Positions 26,395-35,054 of a stretch of 64,000 nucleotides of DNA are shown piece by piece. The notes under the pieces are model-generated. The model ran no database searches, was not told the DNA's origin, and saw only the letters and a list, made by a program, of their open reading frames with translations. The stretch is from the NCBI GenBank assembly GCA_016926955.1, contig JAFGNN010000025.1, positions 1-64,000 on the forward strand, in the 5' to 3' direction. Each line of letters begins with the position of its first letter. Positions within the stretch are counted from its first letter, which is position 1. This DNA comes from Spirochaetales bacterium (lineage in GTDB: Bacteria > Spirochaetota > Spirochaetia > Treponematales > UBA12059). A program made the position numbers and the translations under genes.

Positions 26395-28578
26395 GTGGCC
26401 GACCTGCCCTCCTACCTCGAACCACTGAATCCCGAGCAGCTCGCCGCCGTCACCCACGAAGGGCGTAGCCTCCTCATCCTCGCGGGCGCGGGATCGGGGA
26501 AAACGCGCGTCATCACCACCAAGATAGCCTGGCTGATCCGCGAGAAGAAGTACGAACCCGAGTCCATCCTGGCCGTGACCTTCACCAACAAGGCCGCACG
26601 CGAGATGGCCGAGCGCGCCCGCGCCATCGAAAGCCGCTGCGAGCGGACCATGATCCGCACCTTCCACTCCTTCGGCGCCTGGTTCCTCAGGCGGAATGCC
26701 GCGGCGCTCGGACTGCGCTCCGACTTCGCCATCTACGACGACGACGACCAGGCCACCATCGTGAAGGCGATGGAGGGCGACGGCCAGCTCCGCGACGCGA
26801 AAGCCCTCGCGCGCGCCATTTCGCGGGCCAAGGACAAGGCGATGGCCCCGGACCATCCGGCCCTCGAGCGCGAGTTTCCGGAGCGGGCCTTCCGCCGCCG
26901 CTACGCCGAATACGAGAAGCGGCTCCGCGCCACCGGCAACGTCGACTTCGGAGACCTGATCCTCATGCCAGCGCGCGCCCTCGAAGCGGACGAGGCACTG
27001 CGCCGCCGCTTCCGCCAGCGCTTCCGAGTCATCCTCGTGGACGAATACCAGGACACCAACGTCGCCCAGTACGAGCTGCTGCGCGCGCTCGCCGGTCCCG
27101 AAACCTACGTCTGCGTGGTCGGCGACGACGATCAGTCCATCTACCGTTTCCGCGGCGCCGAGATCCGCAATATCCTCTCCTTCCCCGAGACCTTCCCGGG
27201 CACCGAGGTGGTGCGCCTGACTCGGAACTACCGCTCGCACCAGGCCATCCTCGACGTGGCGGGCTCCGTGGTCGCGAAGAATTCCGGCCGGCTCGGCAAG
27301 GACCTCGTGGCCGTCAAGGAAGGCGGCCCGAAGCCGACCGTCGCCGTGCTGGCCGACGCCGACGAGGAGGCGCCCTACTGCTCGCGCGTAGCCGAGCGCC
27401 GCGCCCGCGCGGGCGGCTCGTGGGCCGACGTGGCCATACTCTACCGGAACAACGCGCAGAGCCTCGCCTTCGAGAAGTTCTTCGCTCGGCGCGGCATACC
27501 CTACCGCATCGTCGGCTCGGTCCGCTTCTACGAGCGCGAGGAAGTGAAGGACGTGCTTGCCTGGCTCCAGCTCGCGTCCAACCCCCGCGACGAGGTAGCC
27601 TTCCGCCGCGTCGTCAACAAGCCCTCGCGCGGCATCGGCGACACGAGCCTCGAATTGATCGTCGAGGCGGCCGTGGACACGACGGGCGACCTCGTGGCGG
27701 CTGCGGAAGCCGCGCGCGAAAGCCTGAAGAGCGCGAAGACGCGGAACGGCATCGCCGCCTTCGTCGCCATGGCGCGCGCCTTTGCGGAGCTGCTCGGGAG
27801 CGGCTCGCCCGACGCGGCGCCGGACACGGATCCCTTCGATCCGGCCCATGACTCTCCCCGCCTCGATCCTTCCCTGCCGAAGCTCTCGACCGTGGTCGAG
27901 CGCATCGCGAAGGACTCGGGGCTCCTGGAGTACCACAAGGCGCAGGACGCGGTGGCCGCGACGCAGAAGGTCGCCAACATCGACGAACTCATCAACGCGG
28001 CCACCGACTGGCCGGCCAACCGCGAGGGACTCGCGGCCTTCCTCGAGACCATCGAGCTCGACCGCCGCATGGCCAACGCCGACGAAGCCGGGGACGCGGT
28101 CACCCTCATCACGATGCACAACACAAAGGGCCTCGAATTCCCCTGCGTCATCGTGACGGGACTCGAGCAGGGCCTCTTCCCGCGCGAGGACGACTCGGGC
28201 GAGGACCTCGAGGAGCAGCGCCGCCTCTTCTACGTCGCCGCGACGCGCGCGAAAGACGAGCTCCACCTGGTCTGCTGCCGGCGCCGGCTCTACCGCGGCC
28301 GGCCCATGGAGAACCCGCCCTCGATCTTCCTCGTGGAAATCGGGAAGGGTCTCTACGAGACGGTGGGCGGAGCGCTGCACGCGGGCGCCGTCGCGGCGGG
28401 ACCGTGGAAGCCGGGCCTGGCCGTCTACCACGACGACCACGGCTCGGGCTTCGTCACCGCGGTGAAGAGCGCGGGCGAGGCGGGCGTCGTCGTGTCTGTG
28501 CGCTTCGAGACCGGCCGCGTGCTGCAGTTCTTCCCCAAATACACGAGCAAGCTGGAAATTTTGGGGAAAACCCACTGA
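26395..28578 (+). CDS. UvrD/PcrA/Rep family DNA helicase
   Basis: A 727-residue superfamily 1A 3'-5' DNA helicase for repair and replication restart. Motifs in order: AGAGSGKT (I), AVTFTNKAAREM (Ia), ILVDEYQDTN (II), VVGDDDQSIYRFRGA (III), LTRNYRS (IV), ITMHNTKGLEFP (V) and RRLFYVAATRA (VI). Length and motifs fit PcrA/Rep/UvrD; assignment to one of the three would need a phylogeny. The C-terminal 60 residues contain a Tudor-like beta fold (AVYHDDHGSGFV), typical of PcrA and UvrD. GTG start 5 bases after rimO, so it shares that transcript. A CCACGGAGG element follows 7 bases after the stop. Confidence 0.93.
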   Translation: MADLPSYLEPLNPEQLAAVTHEGRSLLILAGAGSGKTRVITTKIAWLIREKKYEPESILAVTFTNKAAREMAERARAIESRCERTMIRTFHSFGAWFLRRNAAALGLRSDFAIYDDDDQATIVKAMEGDGQLRDAKALARAISRAKDKAMAPDHPALEREFPERAFRRRYAEYEKRLRATGNVDFGDLILMPARALEADEALRRRFRQRFRVILVDEYQDTNVAQYELLRALAGPETYVCVVGDDDQSIYRFRGAEIRNILSFPETFPGTEVVRLTRNYRSHQAILDVAGSVVAKNSGRLGKDLVAVKEGGPKPTVAVLADADEEAPYCSRVAERRARAGGSWADVAILYRNNAQSLAFEKFFARRGIPYRIVGSVRFYEREEVKDVLAWLQLASNPRDEVAFRRVVNKPSRGIGDTSLELIVEAAVDTTGDLVAAAEAARESLKSAKTRNGIAAFVAMARAFAELLGSGSPDAAPDTDPFDPAHDSPRLDPSLPKLSTVVERIAKDSGLLEYHKAQDAVAATQKVANIDELINAATDWPANREGLAAFLETIELDRRMANADEAGDAVTLITMHNTKGLEFPCVIVTGLEQGLFPREDDSGEDLEEQRRLFYVAATRAKDELHLVCCRRRLYRGRPMENPPSIFLVEIGKGLYETVGGALHAGAVAAGPWKPGLAVYHDDHGSGFVTAVKSAGEAGVVVSVRFETGRVLQFFPKYTSKLEILGKTH

Positions 28579-28585
28579 ACAAACA

Positions 28586-28702
28586 GACCACGGAGGCACG
28601 GAGAACGGGAGGGAAGAGGGAGGAAAAGGTTCTCGGATTTTCCTCGTCCATCGTACTGTCTCTCTCCCTTTTTTGTTCCGTGTCTCCGCGTCTCCGTGGT
28701 TT
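28586..28702. repeat. CCACGGAGG hairpin element, copy 6
   Basis: Left arm GACCACGGAGGCACGGAG, right arm GTGTCTCCGCGTCTCCGTGGTTTC, with an extra CTCCGCGT unit. It lies 7 bases after the helicase stop codon and about 22 bases before the next gene on the same strand, so it probably separates the two transcripts. Confidence 0.9.
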
Positions 28703-28724
28703 CTTTGATTGTTGAAGGTGGATC

Positions 28725-29567
28725 ATGGACGAGTTGTTGAGGGAATTGCCGCCCGTCGGGCGGATGCGGGCCTGGCGGCTCTACGCGCGGAACGGGGACC
28801 GCTTCCTGGACCTGCGCTTTCTGGACGGCGCGGGCTTTATAGGCGCCAAGGGCCGACTGGCCGGCACCTGGGCCAAGAACGCGCTCGACCGCGCGCTGCT
28901 CAAGCCCGCGCCCGACGCCTACCAGGGACGGCTCGAACGCGAGCTCGCGAAAAAGGGCGGCGAAGGGGCCAGGGCCTTCCTCTTCCGCGACTGCGAGAAG
29001 GCGCTCGCGGCCTGGTCTCGCGCCGCGGCCGCGGAAATCCGGCGCGAAAGCCTCTTCGATCCGGCGCTTCGTTCCACGGTGGCGCCGCAGGACGCGCCGG
29101 GCGCCGTCGACCGGCCCTTCGCGGGCGGGGCCGCCCTGATGGCGCTCGCGGCCGCTCCCGTCCTGCTCTGTCCCCCCGCCCTGCCCGGCCCCCTGGGCTG
29201 CGCGGGACTCGTGGTGCGAGCCGGGCGCGGCGAGAGCGAGGCCGGTCTCGCGGCACGCATTAAAGGAGAGGTACTCGAGGGCGTTTCCACCTTCCCCTCG
29301 CAGCGCGCCCTCGACGACCGCGAGCTCATGGCGCGCGACTACTCCGACGCGCTCTACCGCAAGGTCGACCGCCGGCTCGCGCCCTTCTTCGAGCGGCGCG
29401 GCCCCTTCCTCTACGCCCGCGTCGAAGGCGCGGAAGCCTATGCGGCCTTCCGCCGCAAGGCGCTCGAGGGCGGGGCGCTGCTCTCCGCGGGTTTCGAGGA
29501 GCCGTCGATCGTCCCGCTGGACGTCGACGACGGGGAGCTCGCGAAGCTCGCGAAGGCGCTGGCGTAG
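28725..29567 (+). CDS. Unknown protein, N-terminus resembling class III aminotransferases
   Basis: A 280-residue protein that I do not recognise with certainty. The start (RMRAWRLYARNGDRFLDL) is similar to the N-terminal segment of class III aminotransferases (a LYxxDGxxxLDL pattern), but the rest is short for that fold and I find no PLP-lysine region, so it would be a degenerate member if related. The middle has an Ala/Leu/Pro-rich hydrophobic stretch (LMALAAAPVLLCPPALPGPL). GAAGGTGG precedes the ATG. Its last four codons and stop are part of a 34-bp repeat shared exactly with the end of the histidine kinase gene 2.8 kb away. Confidence 0.6.
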   Translation: MDELLRELPPVGRMRAWRLYARNGDRFLDLRFLDGAGFIGAKGRLAGTWAKNALDRALLKPAPDAYQGRLERELAKKGGEGARAFLFRDCEKALAAWSRAAAAEIRRESLFDPALRSTVAPQDAPGAVDRPFAGGAALMALAAAPVLLCPPALPGPLGCAGLVVRAGRGESEAGLAARIKGEVLEGVSTFPSQRALDDRELMARDYSDALYRKVDRRLAPFFERRGPFLYARVEGAEAYAAFRRKALEGGALLSAGFEEPSIVPLDVDDGELAKLAKALA

Positions 29568-29589
29568 AAGGCGGCGGGCAAGTCCGGAA
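29556..29589 (+). repeat. 34-bp direct repeat, copy 1, overlapping a gene end
   Basis: The sequence from GCGCTGGCGTAGAAGG to AAGTCCGGAA is identical over 34 bases to 32331-32364. It includes the last codons (Ala-Leu-Ala) and the TAG stop of the gene at 28725. It is the left edge of a composite repeat running to about 29793. Confidence 0.9.
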
Positions 29590-29593
29590 ATTA

Positions 29594-29793
29594 CGGCGAA
29601 GGGCGTTATCAGGGCACACCGGAGCGGGGCCTGACGCGTGAAAACACAGGCCGGCTCGCGTTCGCTCGCCGTCCCGCTTTTCCGCGCGGGGCGCTTCGCC
29701 GGGTTTGCGCTATCACGCCGCGGTCTCCGGAAGGGGCTTCGCGGGCATGGCGAGGCTCTGAGCGGGGGCGTTGCGCGCTTCGGGGCGGGGCCT
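29594..29793 (+). repeat. Composite intergenic repeat, copy C
   Basis: Starts with CGGCGAAGGGCGTTATC (29594-29610), whose reverse complement recurs at 37088-37104. After 13 bases comes a hairpin unit beginning GCGGGGCCTGACGCG (29624-29677), then a 42-base block (29680-29721) matching 32477-32518 with one mismatch, then a looser match around GCGTTGCGCGCTTCGGGG. It accounts for most of the 328-base gap between two genes; the remaining bases to 29895 hold no ORF or promoter that I can support. Confidence 0.75.
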
Positions 29794-29895
29794 GGTGGAA
29801 ATCGACGAAGCCGCGCAGAGGCTTCGTCGCCGCGACCGCCACAAGCGGTCGCGGGTCGACTTGACCGGAGGGCGCGCAACCCCGACTATACAAAT

Positions 29896-30462
29896 ATGCG
29901 CTTTTCAAGGTTCACGAGCCTGTCGCTCGCCGCCGCCCTCGCGCTCGCGTCCCTGGCCGCCTGCTCGAAGGGAACGGGCGCCCCTGCGGACCCCTGGCCC
30001 GACAGGATCGCCTTCGATGCGGAGCGCGGTCCCGACACGGCGCTCGAGGTATCGGGCCTCGTGAACGGAGGCAGTCCGGCCTACTTCTCGCTGGCTGCTC
30101 TCGAAGCGCTTCCGCGGACCGAGTTCACGAGCGAGGATCCCTGGGTGCCCGGGCAGGCGCGGTACCGGGGGGTGGCGCTGGCGAGCCTGCTCGACGCGCT
30201 CGCTCCCGACGCCGAAGCGCGGAAGGTCCGCCTCGTCGCGGCCAACGACTATGCGGTCGTCGTCGCGCTCGAGGAACTCCGGCGCCTCGGCTACGTGCTC
30301 GTATGGGAGGAGGACGGGAGGCGCTACGACGAGTTTCCCGACGAGCGCAACAAGGGCCCCCTGACGGTGGCCTTCCCGCACGAATCCTTCCCCGGCGTCG
30401 ACATGGAGGAGCACAAGCTCAATTACGTATGGTGGCTCGCCCGGATAGTCGTGACCGAATAG
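29896..30462 (+). CDS. Lipoprotein with a molybdopterin-oxidoreductase-like domain
   Basis: A 188-residue lipoprotein: signal peptide with lipobox LAACSKG (Cys at residue 23), then a domain with EVSGLVNGGSPAYFSLAALEALPRTEF and YRGVALASLLDALAP, a pattern typical of the oxidoreductase molybdopterin-binding (SUOX-fold) family. The cofactor-ligating Cys is not visible in this short version, so it may be a binding or sensing module rather than an enzyme. The ATG is chosen because it opens the signal peptide; the upstream extension in the track is repeat DNA. Its last 34 bases overlap the start of a hybrid histidine kinase, suggesting that the lipoprotein is the periplasmic partner of that sensor. 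Confidence 0.75.
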   Translation: MRFSRFTSLSLAAALALASLAACSKGTGAPADPWPDRIAFDAERGPDTALEVSGLVNGGSPAYFSLAALEALPRTEFTSEDPWVPGQARYRGVALASLLDALAPDAEARKVRLVAANDYAVVVALEELRRLGYVLVWEEDGRRYDEFPDERNKGPLTVAFPHESFPGVDMEEHKLNYVWWLARIVVTE

Positions 30463-32342
30463 GCTCCGCCGCGCGCGCGGAACGGAGCGACTCCTACTGG
30501 ATCATCCTCGTCTCCATCGTCGTGCTGGCGGCGATCGGCATCGTCGCGGTCGCGTGGCAACGTGCCGAGCTCCGGCGCCGCTTCGCCCTCTTCTCGGAAC
30601 ACGCCATGGAGACCGCCTTCCACCTCCACGACATGACGCTGCGCGTCGCGGAGCTGGCCTCGGATGACTTCGCCGCGATTCCGGCGGACGAGCTCGCCGG
30701 CCGGCTCGCGTCCTACCGCGTTACCATCGCGGCTCAGTACGCCAACGTGGCCGGCTTCAAGCTCGGCTATTTCGAATCGGTCTTGGCCACCGAACGCCCC
30801 GAGACCCTGACCGCGCTTAGGGAGACCCTCGACGCCCTCGAAGGTCCGCTGCCTGCCCTGCTCCTTGTCCTTCGCGCTGAAGGCGACGCGCTCGGAGCCG
30901 GCGCCGTCCTGTCCGCCGAAGGAGCCGCGGCCCTGCGCGAAGCCGCGCTCGAGGCAATGCGCGCCGCCCGCGCCATGAACGACCGGCTACGCTATGCGGA
31001 GGCGCTCGCGTTCGTGGCGCTCCGCGACTCGCTGGAAGCCTCAGGGCGGCTTTCGCTCCTCGCCATGGCCTCCTTCGCCCTCATTTCTACCGGGGGAATC
31101 GCGGTGCTCGGCATGGCCAGGAAGGCGACGCGCGAGCGCGTGGCCTCGCTTCGCTCGGCCAAGGACGCGGCCGAGCGCCAGCTGGTCCGCGAGCGCGAAT
31201 TCCTGGCGAACACCAGCCACGAGCTCAGGACGCCGGTATCGGGCATGCTCGGCGTAGCCAGGATGCTCGCGGAAGCCGAACTCCCCGATTCCTCCCGCGC
31301 TCGCGCGCGCGACCTTCTCGTGTCCGCCGAGGACCTTTCCGAGCTCGTGGACCTGGTCCTCGGCTCCCAGGACGAGGATCCGCTCGCGAGCGAAAAGGAG
31401 ATCCGGACCAGCCTCGTACCCCTGCTCGGTCCCGTCATCGCCCGCTACCGTGCCACGGCCGAGGCCAAGGGCCTGTCCTTCGCCATCGCGGACCGTATCG
31501 GCGAACGGGAGCTCGAGCTCCGGCCCCGCGCGCTGCTCGCGGTCCTGCGGGCCGTGCTCTCGAACGCGGTCAAGTTCACCGACGCAGGCTCGGTGCGGCT
31601 CGAGTTCGAGGCCGCGGAGGGGAAGCTCTTCGTCCTCGTGAAGGACACGGGTATCGGAATGGATGCCGGGACGCTCGAACGGAGCGGCGAACGCTTCTTC
31701 CAGGCCGAGGGAAGCCACACCAAGCGCCACCGCGGACTCGGGCTCGGGCTCTGGACGGCGCACCGCATCGTGGCCGCGTTGGGAGGCAGCATCGCCATCG
31801 CCAGCGAACCGGGCGAGGGCACCGAAGTCCGCCTGGCCCTTCCGGTCGGCATGCGGGCCGGCGGGGACGGGCCGAGCGACGGCGCTTCCCCGGCCCCCGG
31901 GAGGATTCCGCCCTGGCGGGAGGATGAGGCGACGGCGCGTCCCGCGCCTGCTCGCGCGGCGCCGCCCGCGGCGGGCGGTACCGTGTTCATCGCGGAAGAC
32001 GACGCCATCAACCGACTGACCCTGGACTTCCTCCTGCGCAAGGCCGGCTACACGGTGCTCGCCGCGGCCGACGGGGCCGAGGCGATCGACATGGCCGGAC
32101 GCGAACGCTACGATCTGGCCATCCTGGACATCGCCATGCCCTTCCATACCGGCATCGACGTGGTGAAGGCCATCCGCTCGCAGGAAGCCGGCGCCGGAGG
32201 GCGCGTGAAGGCTTTCGCGCTCACAGGCCACTCCACGGCGGAGGACCGCGCGGCCTGCATGGACGCGGGCTTCGACGAGTTCATCAGCAAGCCCTACAGC
32301 CACGAATTCCTCATGGAACGCGTGCGCCTGGCGCTGGCGTAG
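30429..32342 (+). CDS. Hybrid sensor histidine kinase with C-terminal receiver
   Basis: A 637-residue membrane sensor. Two transmembrane helices (about 22-43 and 200-220) flank a helical extracytoplasmic domain of about 150 residues. A coiled-coil linker leads to the HisKA domain with phospho-acceptor His264 (NTSHELRTP), then the HATPase domain with an N box (LSNAVKFTDAG), G1 box (DTGIGM) and G2 box (HRGLGLGLW). A Pro/Ala linker joins a receiver domain with phospho-acceptor Asp567 (LAILDIAMP) and the conserved Lys near FISKPY. No separate output domain or HPt is seen here. The ATG overlaps the preceding lipoprotein gene by 34 bases, which favours co-translation. The final codons belong to a 34-bp dispersed repeat. 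Confidence 0.93.
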   Translation: MVARPDSRDRIGSAARAERSDSYWIILVSIVVLAAIGIVAVAWQRAELRRRFALFSEHAMETAFHLHDMTLRVAELASDDFAAIPADELAGRLASYRVTIAAQYANVAGFKLGYFESVLATERPETLTALRETLDALEGPLPALLLVLRAEGDALGAGAVLSAEGAAALREAALEAMRAARAMNDRLRYAEALAFVALRDSLEASGRLSLLAMASFALISTGGIAVLGMARKATRERVASLRSAKDAAERQLVREREFLANTSHELRTPVSGMLGVARMLAEAELPDSSRARARDLLVSAEDLSELVDLVLGSQDEDPLASEKEIRTSLVPLLGPVIARYRATAEAKGLSFAIADRIGERELELRPRALLAVLRAVLSNAVKFTDAGSVRLEFEAAEGKLFVLVKDTGIGMDAGTLERSGERFFQAEGSHTKRHRGLGLGLWTAHRIVAALGGSIAIASEPGEGTEVRLALPVGMRAGGDGPSDGASPAPGRIPPWREDEATARPAPARAAPPAAGGTVFIAEDDAINRLTLDFLLRKAGYTVLAAADGAEAIDMAGRERYDLAILDIAMPFHTGIDVVKAIRSQEAGAGGRVKAFALTGHSTAEDRAACMDAGFDEFISKPYSHEFLMERVRLALA

Positions 32343-32364
32343 AAGGCGGCGGGCAAGTCCGGAA
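32331..32364 (+). repeat. 34-bp direct repeat, copy 2, overlapping a gene end
   Basis: Identical over 34 bases to 29556-29589 and, like that copy, supplies Ala-Leu-Ala and the TAG stop, here of the hybrid histidine kinase. It is the left edge of composite repeat copy A. Confidence 0.9.
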
Positions 32365-32395
32365 GCGCGGCGATGCGCATTTCGCGGTCCTGCGA

Positions 32396-32518
32396 GCGGG
32401 GGTCCTGTCGAGAAAAATCACACCCCGCTCACTGTCGTTCGGGGGCGTGCTTTTTCTCGCCACCCCCCGCGTCACATTCCGCGCGGGGCGCTTCGCCGGG
32501 TTTGCGCTTTCACGCCGC
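32396..32518 (+). repeat. Composite intergenic repeat, copy A, with nested 75-nt hairpin
   Basis: GCGGGGGTCCTGTCG at 32396 and CGCCACCCCCCGC ending at 32470 form the outer stem. A second stem GAGAAAAA/TTTTTCTC lies inside it, and a third, GC-rich hairpin is innermost. The 42-base block at 32477-32518 follows, shared with copy C. The 75-nt length equals that of copy B at 36686, whose second stem has different bases but the same pairing. Confidence 0.8.
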
Positions 32519-32580
32519 CTGCTTCGACGACTGCCTCGGGTGCGTTGCCCGCTTCGAGGTGGGGGCTATGGGGGCGGCGT

Positions 32581-33582
32581 TCAGGTTGGCGGGGGAGCGT
32601 GCCGTTCCGCGACGTGGATGAGCACCACGCCGGCGGTGACCAGGGCTGCGCCGGCGAGCGAGCGGCCGTCGAGGGTTTCGCCGAGGGTGAGCGCGGCGAG
32701 CAGCAGGGTCGCGGGCAGCTCGGCGGTGGATACCAGGCTCGCGTCGCTCGAGCCGATGCGGCGTATCGAGGCGAACAGGGTCGTGATGGGAAGGAGCGTG
32801 GCGACGAAGGCGATGCCGACGAGGCCGAGCGCGGCCCTGGGGCTCGGGACCGGCAAGCCGCCGCTCGCGAGCGAGAGGCCAGTGAAGGTCGCCGCGGCCA
32901 CGGCCATCAGGACGGCTGTTGCGACGATGGGATCCTCTCCGCGCAGCGCCTTCTCTCCCGCCACGAGGTAGGCCGCGTAGGTGAGCGCCACGACCAGGCC
33001 GAGCGCGACCCCGCCTGCCGGCCAGGCGCCGGGCCGGAGGAAGGCCAGGGCGCAGCCGGCTATCGACAGCGCGAAGCTGGCCAGCTGGGCGAGCGTGGGC
33101 TTGCGGCGGAACGCGAACGCGGCTATGACGAGCACGAAGCCCGGATAGAGGTAGAGGAGGAGCGAGGCCGCCGCGGGTCCGACCGCGTCCACGGCGAAGA
33201 AGAAGAGCCCCGCCTGCAGCGCGAAGCCGAAGCCGAGCAGGACCAGCTTCCCGAGGCGTCGCCCTCCCAGTCCCCGCGCGCGGCCCGTGGCCAGCACCCA
33301 GGCCCAGAGCGCCGAACCGGCTACGAGGAAACGCCAGGCCAGCGCCTGGAAGGGTTCGAGCCCTTCCGCGTACACGACGCGCGCCAGGATGCCGAGGGCG
33401 GAGAAGCCCAGGGCAGAAACCAGGGCGAAGATGAAGCCGGCCGCGCGCTCGGGCGTCGCGCCAGATACGTCCTTTCCCGGTTGCCCGGTCGACGAATGCG
33501 GCGACCGTCCGGGTACCAACACGTCCCGGGCGTCGCGCTCCGTCGCCCGAGCGGACCGGCGCGTGTCCGGGTCCGGCTTCAC
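32581..33582 (-). CDS. EamA/DMT-superfamily transporter
   Basis: A 333-residue drug/metabolite-type permease with about ten hydrophobic helices in two EamA repeats (about 46-175 and 190-320); conserved features include ALAWRFLVAGSALWAW in the first and ISGLAETPAT-like SLVSTAELPATLLLAALTLGE in the second. It probably exports a small metabolite; the substrate cannot be told. I chose the GTG that overlaps the stop of the upstream gene (GTGA) instead of the ATG 39 bases further upstream. The first 40 residues are polar and Arg-rich, so the true start might be still later. Third gene of a cluster with glgA and a winged-helix membrane protein. Confidence 0.85.
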   Translation of the reverse strand: MKPDPDTRRSARATERDARDVLVPGRSPHSSTGQPGKDVSGATPERAAGFIFALVSALGFSALGILARVVYAEGLEPFQALAWRFLVAGSALWAWVLATGRARGLGGRRLGKLVLLGFGFALQAGLFFFAVDAVGPAAASLLLYLYPGFVLVIAAFAFRRKPTLAQLASFALSIAGCALAFLRPGAWPAGGVALGLVVALTYAAYLVAGEKALRGEDPIVATAVLMAVAAATFTGLSLASGGLPVPSPRAALGLVGIAFVATLLPITTLFASIRRIGSSDASLVSTAELPATLLLAALTLGETLDGRSLAGAALVTAGVVLIHVAERHAPPPT

Positions 33583-35054
33583 GGCGCGTCGGTGTCGAAA
33601 ACCTGTCCGCCGAGCGCCCATTTCGACTCGTCTGCGCGCGAGCGCACGAGTGAAAGGTCGCGGAGGCGGCGCGCGGTCTCCGGGAAGCGCCAGGTGCCGT
33701 CAGCCGCCGGTTCGCCCGACCAGGCGACGGCCAGCTCCTCGACGAGCGCCGCGGGATCGCCGTCCTCCTCGGGAGGGCGCGCCGCGATGGCGGACGGGTC
33801 GACCCTGTCGGGTGACGAGAGCACGGCGCGGGCGGCGCGGCGGCGCAGGTTGGCGCGCGCGCGGCGCGCGTTGTCAGCCTTGAGGGCGAGGAAGCGCAGG
33901 GCCGGCACCGCGTAGAAGAGTATGGCGAAGAGCACCGGCACGACGCCGAGGCCGATGCCGAGCGTCGCTTGCGGATCGAGCCCGACACTCCTGACCAGCT
34001 CCGTCACGAAGCCGTAGAAGGTGTAACCCGTTTCGGCGTTCCCGAGGCTGGCGCCGGTCAGAACGGCAAACAGGAAGTAGCCGCCGAAGGCGAGGTTGAC
34101 GCCGTTGAAGGCGCAGAACCACGCGTTGGCCGAAGCGGGATTGGCGGAGAAGCGCTTGAGCGGCAGCGGTCCCGGATCGGCGGAGCTTCCCCGTTCGATC
34201 CCGGCGCTCCGCATCAGTTCGCCGAAGCTCCAGTAGACGGTGCCCTCTTCCGACACCTCCGGGCTGCCCCCGAGCTCGTATGCGAGAGAGTTCATGGCGT
34301 CGTCGGCCTCGGCGGGCGAAAGCCCGGTGAGCGCGGAAAGCTCCTCGACCGTGGCCAAGCCCTTCCGCGAGCGGACGTAGTCGGCGAAGGCGGCGCGCAC
34401 ATGCTCCGCCCGGTCGGCAGCCGGGTCCGGATCGCCGAACACGAAGCTGAAGATGGCCGTGTGGAGCGGCTTTTTCGCGCGGCGGCGCTCGGCGGCACGG
34501 AACGGATCGCGCGAGGATTTGGTGAACTCCGAGTAAAACCAGATGCGCACCACGAGCTCGATGACTCGCGTCAGCATGAAGGCGCCGCCGACGCCTCCCC
34601 GTCCCCGGCTGGAGCGGCGGTCGTCGCCTCGTCCGGAGGAATTCGCCGCGAAGCTGGCTACCAGGGCCAAGACAGCGAGCGCCACGAAAAGGGCGAAGTA
34701 GCCCACCAGCATGACCACGATCCAGATCTTGAAAAGGAAGCGCCCGACAGCGGCCGCGCCCTTCAGGAAGGCCCTGTATCCCTTTCGAAACGCGGGACCG
34801 AAGCCCCGATAGCGGCTGTGGAAGCCGCGGGGGAAGGACCAGAGGGGCTCGCCGGACTCGGTGACGCGCACGCGCGCGCCGTACTCGTCGGCCACCGCGC
34901 GGAGCTCGGTCTCCACCTGGTGGACCGGCAGGCCCGTTCGCGCCACGAGGTCGGCTCCCGTCGCCTCGCCCCGCGATTCCCGGAAGGCCCGGAGGAGCTT
35001 TTCGCGCACCGCCTCGGGTTTGTAATCGTAGACCTTGGTGTCCGTAGCACCCAT
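33579..35054 (-). CDS. Membrane protein with paired winged-helix-like domains, unknown function
   Basis: A 491-residue protein that I do not recognise as a named family. Residues 10-75 look like a winged helix (VREKLLRAFRESRGEATGADLVARTGLPVHQVETELR), followed by two transmembrane helices near 105-135. A second similar winged-helix region appears near 220-280 (GLATVEELSALTGLSPAEADDAMNSL), and two more transmembrane helices follow near 315-385. The repeat of an HTH-like module with membrane anchors is unusual. The ATG overlaps the glgA stop (TGATG) and GAGGAG lies upstream, so the two are translationally coupled. Function unknown; position suggests a link with glycogen metabolism or simply co-expression. 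Confidence 0.65.
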   Translation of the reverse strand: MGATDTKVYDYKPEAVREKLLRAFRESRGEATGADLVARTGLPVHQVETELRAVADEYGARVRVTESGEPLWSFPRGFHSRYRGFGPAFRKGYRAFLKGAAAVGRFLFKIWIVVMLVGYFALFVALAVLALVASFAANSSGRGDDRRSSRGRGGVGGAFMLTRVIELVVRIWFYSEFTKSSRDPFRAAERRRAKKPLHTAIFSFVFGDPDPAADRAEHVRAAFADYVRSRKGLATVEELSALTGLSPAEADDAMNSLAYELGGSPEVSEEGTVYWSFGELMRSAGIERGSSADPGPLPLKRFSANPASANAWFCAFNGVNLAFGGYFLFAVLTGASLGNAETGYTFYGFVTELVRSVGLDPQATLGIGLGVVPVLFAILFYAVPALRFLALKADNARRARANLRRRAARAVLSSPDRVDPSAIAARPPEEDGDPAALVEELAVAWSGEPAADGTWRFPETARRLRDLSLVRSRADESKWALGGQVFDTDAP

